Shown piece after piece: positions 20,073 to 27,376 of a DNA stretch of 27,376 bases. The notes below the pieces were generated by a model that saw only the letters and a list, made by a program, of their open reading frames with translations, searched no databases and was not told the origin of the DNA. The translations under genes were made by a program, and so were the position numbers. The DNA comes from Ectocarpus siliculosus (lineage: Eukaryota > Sar > Phaeophyceae > Ectocarpales > Ectocarpaceae), in the NCBI GenBank assembly GCA_000310025.1, contig FN649726.1, positions 2,772,840-2,800,215 on the forward strand, given 5' to 3'. Each line of letters begins with the position of its first letter. Positions within the stretch are counted from its first letter, which is position 1.

Positions 20073-23000
20073 CGCAGCGGCAGCGGCAGCGACGCTGCCG
20101 CGGGGGTTGGCAAGGGCAAGCCCAAGGCGAAGAAGAGGACGAGGAAGCACAGCTTCGACTACGAGGACGACTTCATCGACGACACGTTGCTGGTCGAGGC
20201 GTACTACGCCAAGGTACGGGTGGGCAGGCGGCGGTCTGGTTTGTGGTGGTGTTGTTGTGTGTTCCCCCCGGCAAAGGCAGAGAGCGCCCGTTCCCGAGTT
20301 CAAGCGTATGCGAGTGGCAGATCAACAATACCCGGGCATCCCCTCGAGAGGAATGCCGCGCCCCCAGGGGGGGGGGGAGAGGGCGTACTCTTATGTTTTG
20401 CATGCCTTAACGGTTAGACCATTGACCACAAGGGGGCAGGGGGGTTAGGCCGAAGTCTGCTGTGTCAACCCACCCGTGATATTTGCACGTACATAGCACA
20501 GGTGGCAACCTGCTGTGATAGCGTGTGGGTTCCCGCGGTGACTTGTCCCCGTCAAACTCCTCGCTCTTGCTCAATCAAGGCTTTTACCTCTCTCTCTGTC
20601 TCTCAATGTAGCTCTATCACGAGGCCGTACCCTTGTCTGCGTGTTCCCTCCACATGCGCGTCATCGTTGTCGTGTGCTGCTAGTTCGTGTTCATTATCGA
20701 CTCGCCGATATTCACGACCGATACCCCCCCCACTCCCCTCCGGCCTTGACAGGAGGCCTCGAGCAAGGTCAAGACCGTACACACGGGGTTCTTCGCCAAC
20801 CAAGGGGCTGTTGCCACGGTCGACTCGGACGACGGCGGGGAGAGGAGCCCGGGAGGAGCTGGCGACGCCGGTGGGGCCGACAGCGAAGTGATTGTCCGGC
20901 CAAAGAAGAAGAAGGTGCAGAAGGAGAACACGAACGCGTTTATTTACCATGAAAATGGTCAAGAGACCTTGCGAATTGTTTTTTTACAACGTGTTTTGTC
21001 GCTTGAGTTGACCGTTTGGAAAGGAAACCTGTCTGTCTCATACGCGGCAAGGGCGGAAATAGGCGGAGAAAATAAAGCTGGCTGTGAAGTGAGAGGCGCC
21101 GATGCTCTGCGTAGTACGTGTGCGGGTTTGCTTTGCTTGGCACACTCGCTTTCCTGACCGGCATGGAACCGTTCAAGCCAAGGAGGGGCCCCGCAGATCG
21201 ATATTCTCGCATGACACATCGCGTCTTTGCGTCGAGTGTTCGCGTGACTTTGGGTCGCTATCCTATCACTGGCGCGGCGACGAAGGCCGTCTTTGAGGAA
21301 GTACCAGTATTCTGCAACACACGTCGCAGGAAGTGAGCCACCAATGTGTGCCTGCTTGAAAGTGCACACCCCGGGTTTCTCTCCCCCCCCGCCTTCGCTC
21401 GTCCTACCAAACCGACCCACATCACGAATGCTAAAAACAAGGCCGCTCAAACAAGCGAACCAGCTGGGAAAGGGAGCAGCACAGCAGCGGCGGCGGCGGC
21501 GGCGGTGAAGAAGAAGAGGAAGACTGCCGCCGAGGCGGGGGGAGCTGCCAAGAAGAGCCCCAAGGTCGCCGCCGCTACCACCGCCGCTACCGCCGCCTCG
21601 AAGCCCTCCTCCTTCTCCTCCTCCCCCGCATCCGTGACCGTGGGAGCCGCGAAACCGTCCGCCGCTGTAGCTGCCGCCGCAGCAGCCGCATCCGCATTCG
21701 TGGGCGGTGCGGCTGCTCCTGCTGCTGCTGCTGCAGGGGGTGGCGCTCCCGCCGTCGCCACCGCCGCCGCCACCGCCGTGCCAACAGCAACGACTGGCGT
21801 TGGTACAACGGCGACGAGCCAAGTCAGTGCCGCCCTACCCGGCGGGGCGGGAGCGGTGGATGCGGGCGCGGGAGTGGGCAGTAGCAGTGGGGGCGGTAGT
21901 GGTGATACGCCGGTGACGCCGACGGCTGTACCCGCGGCGGACTGGAGCCCCGAGCTCGAGGCCGCGACGGTGCGGTTCGAACAAGGTGAAGAATCACTTT
22001 GGCGGCGTTCGTAACGAAGCTGCGCACACTCCTGCAGCAAGTGTCTCGTAGCCTTGTCCTATGTCGGGCAGCAGCTGTGTTTTCTCAAACCGTGTCCGCG
22101 CCAGCAGCGTAGCTTTGTTTTGGTGGTGGTGTCACACGGTCCCCAAATGCTATCCCCCCGGCCTCAGCGCCGCCTCACCTCCCGATCGTACCCCCGTTGT
22201 TGTCTACCTACCCCCGTTCCCTTCGCCCGCTTGACCCCCTTCCAACCAAATCGTTAGACTCCAAGGCCTGGGTAGATATCGGTCGGCCAGCGGGAGACGG
22301 CGCCCAAGTGGTGTTGGAAGCGATGCGTACGCTGGACGCCCTGGTAAGGCGGTCGTCCCTGGACGCCCACAGCAAAGACCCGTACCTGGGGCGACTGTCG
22401 GCCGTCTACGGCCAGCCCCAGGCGGCTGTGAAGGTCAGTGCTACCGACCTACCGTAAACCAAAGTATTAGTAGATGAGATACATAGCTGCGTAACGCGGG
22501 TGCGCGACGCGCCGCAGCGGACGCGAACGGGAAGGACAAGTGGTGTGGTGGGTGGTTGTTCTGCAATTGCTGGGTGTTGGTACTGCTGCTGCGAGAGGTC
22601 CACGAGTTTGTGTCGGGTGGCTGGTGGTTGTTCATCGTTTGTTGGGGGCGTCTCGTTGGACGGACCGAATTTTTTTTGACGGCCTCGCGATGAACCGTGC
22701 GGGCTTCGGCCGTTTTTTTTTCTTCTTGTCATGTTGGTGGGACGCCGTCACACGTTGAGGGAGTGCGTGGAGTTCGCCGGAACGATGAGTATGTTTTGTT
22801 GGACCGAGGCGGGGTTAGTTCACACCACGCCCTGGAGTGCTGTGCGACGTGCCTCAACCGTCGTGCTTGGCCTTTCGTTGCGGCTGGTACGGCTGTCTAC
22901 ACCCCCCTCCTCACCGGTTGTCCCACGGCACACTGGAAATTTGGGGCCTTGTCAGCCTGGTACATAACTATTTAAATCGCCGAGACTTCGGCCGCACGCG

Positions 23001-24445
23001 GAAAACGCTTGAGCTTTCGTGTAAGCAAGCATCACGGCGAGGCACCGCAGACCTCTAAGACCACCCGGACGTCTGCCACGGAAGCCAGTCATCACGAAAG
23101 CGCGCAGCAGGAGTATCACCCACCACCGGACAGCTCAACCAAACTCCAACGACCGCTGCATGCCCGCCGGAATCCTGTTTCTGATCCCTTACAGCGGTAC
23201 GCTTGCACGTCGCTGGTGCGTGCAGACTGTCTGTCTGCCTGCCTGCCTGCCTGCCTGTATGCCCCATTTTGTGACCGCCAATAGTATGTGTGTGTCTGCG
23301 CGTGCGTTTGTTCCTTCGTTCGTTTGTGCGTGTGACGTTCTAGACGGTTCTCGCTACGCTCAAAGACAGGGACGACACCAAAGAGGCCGCCCGGCTTCAC
23401 CAGGAGTACCGGTCCCTTAGAGAAAACTTCGAAACCAATGTGGGTTTTGCGAAAGTGTTGTTCTTTGACATTTCTGTACCTCCCTGTTCGAGCAGAAAAG
23501 CGCGGTTATTGGTATTTGAAGCGCTCGAGGGCATGGACTGCCGCAAACCTTCTTACTCCACTAAGAAGTGAAGGCATGCATGGCAGACCTACCTGATTAT
23601 TGTCTGTGGCGCAGGATCGGAGCGCTTCAGGAAGAGGGGGGGCAAGACCATAGGGTAGTTAAAAACTAAACTGTGCACGACTTTGATCAGATGGGATCGA
23701 GAGCATCGAGTGTGGTGGTAGTATTGGGGTAGATGAGGTTTCGGTGGGGTACAAATTTTCGAACATTTTGACCAAGCTTGTACATAGGCGCTGCACTAAA
23801 TAGAATCCCGGCCGCGAAACGCGTCACTCTCAAATGCTCGTCTCCTTTTCTGGAGGCCAGTGTGCTGCTGCTGTTGCTGCCATGGTTCGTTTGCCGAACG
23901 ACAGGTGGACCAGAGCGTTGAGCTGCAGCGGGCAAACGGCTCACCGCTCGCCCCGCCCTACGTGTGGAGCGACCCCGTGAGGCTGTGCCTGCCATGACAT
24001 GCTGCGGGGCTTGCGAGGCATGGATAGCAAAGGAGCACGGGTAAGCGACCTCCCCCCCCCCCCCCCTTCCTCGCCTTCCTCCCCCCCCGATGCTACAACC
24101 TCCCCGCCACTGTTGTTGTCTAGGTTTCGCGTCAAAGTGCACGTCGGTTTGTTCCCGCCTTGAAGAGGTTCGCGAGTGGCGTGGCAACCAGCCCGCCGCC
24201 GATTTAGAGGCCGCCTCACCAAGCGAGCCTCTGCGGCCGACTTTTGGAAGGGGAAGGGGTTCGCGACGTTGGCCTGGTGATGCACGCGTCGGAGCCACGA
24301 ACGTGGCGGGGTTCAAGTTTTTGTCACACGCGGTTTCGCCAGGCGCGGTTGTCGCACATTCTGGTGTTTTGCGTTTGTGGGGGGAGGTGGATGGGGAGAT
24401 GGACTGTTATGCTCGCTTTTTTGCTGTTGATGGTGGTGGTGGTCG

Positions 24446-24480
<35 letters not shown>

Positions 24481-26591
24481 ACCCCTAACGCCCCTCCCTT
24501 CCCCCTGTCGCGAAACGTGACACACATGTTCTGCCCCACCCCCCCTTTTTTCCCCTCTTGGCATTGACCCTCTCATCAGCGGCCGATTGACCAGGAAGGC
24601 GATCGAGGGGATGAAGAACATATTTGACGAGGTGGGCGTGGTGATCGAGAGACTGAGACTGAGACTGAGAGAGAGAGAGAGCTGCTTTGTGCGGGGGGTA
24701 CATTGCCTCCCTGGCAGAGGATGGTTAGGCTACGCAAGTATCCTACTGACGCACGGGGCCTGTCCATGCACTATTGTATGCTTTATACCAGGGGGTAGAG
24801 ATTTTTACCAGTAGCCTTCCTTCGCGAGGGTGTTAATGTTGGTGTTTTTAAGGGGTACGGGGTGGGGGTAAGGATACGAAACCCCGTCTTTATTACATTA
24901 GCATTGCATAGATTATTAGCACAACCCAAGCGAAGGCGGTCACTTTTTGCGTACATGGGTCGGTTCCCGCCTAATCAAACCCGCGCGCCCCCTCGTGTTG
25001 GTTGCTCGCAGCTGTCCCAACGGTGGCCAGCAGAGCTGGAAGTGACGGCTGACCAGATCAAGAAGATGTACACGAACGAAAAAAGGCGCATGAAGACAAA
25101 GGCCCAAAGAGGTGCGCGTTCTTCATATTGTTCCATCTATTTTTGCTTGCTTGGTCTAGTTTTTGGCCGTTGTTCGAGAGGAATGTCGAGGAAAGAGGGG
25201 CACGCCATGTGCTCAAGCGTAGACTTGAAAGCCTTGGGGTGACTTTGGCGTATCTGTTCTCGATGAAAAAATAATCATCCATGGCAGGATAACGAGGGAG
25301 GGGGGGGGGAGGGTGTACTCATAGTTGTGCATGCCGTAGTCGTTAGATCATTGACCTAGCATCCCTACAAAGCCGGGACCGAGCGCGCCGGGTTCTCACC
25401 GGACCAGTCTCTCACATCACCAAGCGCGAAGCGCCGTGAGGTATTCTCGGCGAGTCGCATGAAGGGTGCGCTGCATCCTGCTAAGGGTGTTCGGCATCTT
25501 GTGCTTACTTCCTTGCGTACGGATGACAGCTGCGTATGACTTAATTTATTTTCTGGTTTTTCACTTCCAGAGACAGTTGTAAGCACTGTGTAACTGCCTC
25601 GAGGGTCCTTGACCAATTTAACACAACGTGGTGCGATTGTCCCCGTTGCGCGGAGTGAGGGTTCTCGACCCGGCATAACATAACCTCGACCACCATTCAT
25701 GGTTACGGCAAAAAAAAAAAAAAAAGGCAAAGAAAAAAGGGGTGACCTGGTTGCCGAGCTCACGAAATGATCGGCTTGTTTTACAACATCGCTGCCATGC
25801 GACGAAAACCCAACTCCGATGGCAAAACACCGGGGGGCAGCTTGTTTTACAACGTCGTTGCCATGCGACGAAAACCCAACCCCGATGGCAAACATCGGGT
25901 GGGGGGAGAGGGGTCGAAGGGGAATCGTCTGACGTAACTCTACCGTAGGGCAAACGGCATTCCCGCTCCTTGCTTTATATCACGTAGGCAACGTTCGTGC
26001 CAATACTATGCACTGCGTCATCGATCTGTAGGGTATTTCAACAACTCCGCGAACCCTCCGCCCTTTTTTTTCTCCGTGCGCTTGTCAACAGAGGCTGCTG
26101 CAGAGGCCGCACCTTCAGGGACGGCGACCTCGGCAGGAGGCAGAGCATCGCCTCCCCCTGGTTCCGCCATGTCGCCGCCGCCGACCCCAACAGCGACGAC
26201 TTCCAGCGCCGCGGCGCCTGGCGCCGTAGTGGCGGCTGCTCAGCGGCAGCCGCAGCCGCGGCCGCTGCAGCAGCAGCAGCAGCAGCAGACACCGACACCT
26301 GCCCCCACCGCGCCACCGTCGCCGGCAACGCCGGTTACGTTGCCGAGGTCTCCTGTGGCATCCGAGGCGGTAGCGGCGGCTGCGGCGGCGGTAACGGCAG
26401 TGGTGGGGGCGGTACCCGACGGCGGCGGAGGCGGCGGCGGTGGCGGCTCAGGGCCGACTCTCGTGACGAACGCGCCGATGATGTCGGCGGAGCCCCCCCG
26501 AGGCGTGAGATTCGACAATCCCCCCGTTTTCGATCATCGGGCGTTCAACGAGGATGTGGCGGAAGAGGAGCCTCCCGTTACGGTGTGGTAG
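19236..26591 (+). CDS. Ubinuclein/HPC2-like HIRA-complex subunit
   Basis: Predicted nuclear histone chaperone subunit that acts with HIRA to deposit H3.3-H4 independently of replication. Exons: 19236-20213, 20753-20914, 21442-21985, 22258-22433, 23344-23439, 23905-23976, 24124-24167, 24580-24631, 25012-25111 and 26092-26591. All introns are GT-AG, phases agree and the sum is 2724 nt (907 aa plus TAG). The family signature (HUN/HRD domain) spans the first junction: SFDYEDDFIDDTLLVEAYY (about residues 306-324), then TVHTGFFANQGAVATVDSDD and a basic VRPKKKK patch. Exons 4-9 form a helical, charged middle region (ALVRRSSLDAHSKDPYLGRL, RLHQEYRSLRENFETN, RLTRKAIEGMKNIFDELSQR, WPAELEVTADQIKKMY) matching the place of the ubinuclein middle domain. 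Ala, Gly and Gln runs fill exons 1, 3 and 10. The N-terminus is uncertain: a good acceptor (TTATCATACAACAG) ends near 19323. Confidence 0.82.
20150..20900 (+). other. HUN/HRD domain split by an intron
   Basis: The FIDD-type acidic half ends exon 1 (to 20213) and the GFF(A)NQG half starts exon 2 (from 20753). The intron falls in phase 0 between AYYAK and EASSK. In ubinuclein and Hpc2 proteins this domain is the part that recognises H3.3-H4. The strongly conserved acidic FIDD and the later GFF.N.G motif are both present. Confidence 0.83.
20361..20427 (-). repeat. Intronic G-rich repeat, copy 1
   Basis: G-run followed by GCGTACTC...GCATGCC...GGTTAGACCATTGACC in intron 1 of the ubinuclein-like gene; related to 25296-25356. 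Read on the minus strand, TGGTCTAACCGTTAAGGC resembles a tRNA D-arm with A-box. It may be part of a tRNA-derived short element, but no matching B-box was identified. Confidence 0.55.
23227..23256 (+). repeat. (CTGC/CCTG)n microsatellite in intron 4
   Basis: TCTGTCTG followed by several CCTG units. Simple intronic tandem repeat. Confidence 0.75.
24446..24480 (+). repeat. (CTG)n microsatellite in intron 7
   Basis: About eleven consecutive CTG units, preceded by GGTGGTGGTGGTCGTG. It lies between the 44-nt and 52-nt exons of the ubinuclein-like gene, so it is not translated in the proposed model. Confidence 0.85.
24655..24682 (+). repeat. (GAGACT)n / (GA)n microsatellite
   Basis: Three copies of GAGACT grading into GA repeats, right after the proposed donor at 24632. 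Confidence 0.7.
25296..25356 (-). repeat. Intronic G-rich repeat, copy 2
   Basis: Same order of blocks as copy 1 (G-run, GTGTACTC, GTGCATGCCGTAG, CGTTAGATCATTGACC), in the last intron of the same gene and in the same orientation. The similarity is about 75% by eye. Confidence 0.55.
25775..25902 (+). repeat. Two-copy 66-bp tandem repeat
   Basis: Copies at 25775-25840 and 25841-25902 share CTTGTTTTACAAC and GCCATGCGACGAAAACCCAA. Each copy has GCCAT...ATGGC, able to form a 5-bp stem around about 20 bases. It lies inside the ~980-nt last intron of the ubinuclein-like gene. Confidence 0.8.
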
Positions 26592-27020
26592 TAGCTGTGC
26601 CTGACTCGTATCGTGCGGTCTCGGTTTTTGTCCGTGGCGGTTTCAAGCTGTCTGTTTTGACTTTCCTCAATTTCCTCTACCGTTTGCCCGCTGCGTTCGG
26701 AGTTAGACAGTCCCGTCGATAGTTTAGAAAGGGTAGAAACAGGAGGGGACGGGGGATTCTTGCTCTGTCGGGGCGACTGTGCGGCAGCAAGCACTGTAGG
26801 ACCCACAGCGTGCATCCAGGTTCCCTGTCTAGATGGATGGAAAGATAGATCCGACAAGGAGACAAAAGTGTCATCTGTGTGTCATGAAAACAAGAAATGT
26901 ACATTTCCCGTGGTGTCTACGCTCGTATGTATGCTTCCTGCCAATAGGGCAGCGCAATCACAGCGATTTGTCGCGGTGTGGTGGTTTGACAAGACAAAGC
27001 GGGTAGGTCGGCACAGTACC
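26592..27020. other. 3' flank of the ubinuclein-like gene
   Basis: Contains no recognisable gene. It should include the 3' untranslated region and polyadenylation site, but no clean AATAAA was found. Confidence 0.5.
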
Positions 27021-27376
27021 GGGGGGGGGGGGGGGGGGGGGGGGCCCTTTTTTTCCCCCCCCCCCCACAAAAAAAAAAGGGGGCCCCCCCCCCAAAAACT
27101 TTTTTTTTTTCCCAAAAGAATTTTTTAAAAAAAAAAAAACGCCCGGGGGCCCAAAGGGGGGCCAAACCCCCTTTTTGGGGGGCCCCCCCCTGGTGTTTTG
27201 AAAAAAAAATTTTCAAAAAAAAATTTGGAAAAAAAAAAAATCTCCCAAAAAAAAATTTTTTTTAAAAACAACAAAAAAAAAAAAGGAAGTTTAAATTAAA
27301 ACCCCCTTTTTTCCGGGAAACCCCGAAAAATTTTTTTTTTTCCCCAAAAAAAATTTTTTGTGGGGCGTTAAACAAT
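27021..27376. other. Homopolymer noise, likely low-quality sequence end
   Basis: Starting with a run of more than 20 G, the sequence turns into alternating long runs of G, C, T and A with almost no other structure, unlike anything else in the window. This is the pattern of a poor read end or polishing failure, not biology. No feature should be called here. Confidence 0.85.

Noticed and set aside
19334-20303. Long minus-strand frames opposite ubinuclein exon 1
   Set aside because: GC-rich codon-biased coding on the plus strand leaves the other frames open; their Pro/Ala-rich content has no motif.
21447-22040. Ala-rich minus-strand frame opposite exon 3
   Set aside because: Mirror of the plus-strand Ala/Gly low-complexity exon.
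24313-24621. Poly-Gln / poly-Ser frames at the CTG tract
   Set aside because: The triplet run is intronic in the only gene model that stays in frame; translations on either strand are low-complexity.
1-27376. CRISPR array, bacterial operon, prophage or defence island
   Set aside because: No spaced repeats, no ribosome-binding sites, and spliced eukaryotic genes throughout.

Overview
The window looks like nuclear DNA of a multicellular stramenopile, most probably a brown alga. This is inferred from style, not from a marker gene: intron-rich plus-strand genes with GT-AG borders, abundant CAG/CTG microsatellites, Ala/Gly/Gln homopolymers in proteins, and a dense mix of LINE, Ty3-type and MULE debris. 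No rRNA, tRNA, organelle or bacterial genes were found.

Layout. (1) 1-800: no gene; a short TTTGGGG array and a small imperfect repeat. (2) about 800-4343: a dead plus-strand non-LTR retrotransposon with endonuclease and reverse transcriptase, broken by in-frame stops and frame changes. (3) 4344-5390: pyrimidine-rich DNA and one copy of a dispersed ~130-bp repeat. (4) 5391-8143: a giant foldback (inverted-repeat) element with arms of about 830 bp meeting at about 7308; its left arm is split by a ~1.1-kb insert holding a minus-strand ORF remnant. (5) 8144-10740: a 5'-truncated Ty3/gypsy-like element with integrase, integrase C-terminus, an extra C-terminal domain and a TG...CA LTR; one catalytic Asp of the integrase is replaced by Gly. 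(6) 10741-12542: no gene; a second copy of the ~130-bp repeat and a diverged direct repeat. (7) 12552-18606: a structurally complete MULE DNA transposon, with ~108-bp near-identical terminal inverted repeats, a perfect 9-bp target duplication and a multi-exon transposase with DDE-type core and SWIM zinc finger. (8) 19236-26591: the one host gene, an apparently intact ubinuclein/HPC2-like subunit of the HIRA histone H3.3 chaperone complex. Ten exons chain in frame to about 907 aa. (9) 27021-27376: homopolymer noise that looks like a low-quality sequence or assembly end.

The mobile elements do not form a pathway with the host gene. They make a repeat-rich 5' neighbourhood, and the youngest-looking one, the MULE, ends about 630 bp upstream of the ubinuclein-like start. 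No unambiguously new system is visible. The most informative items are the ubinuclein gene model, the MULE with its exact duplication and duplicated exon, the near-palindromic foldback element, and two small tRNA-like dispersed repeat families.
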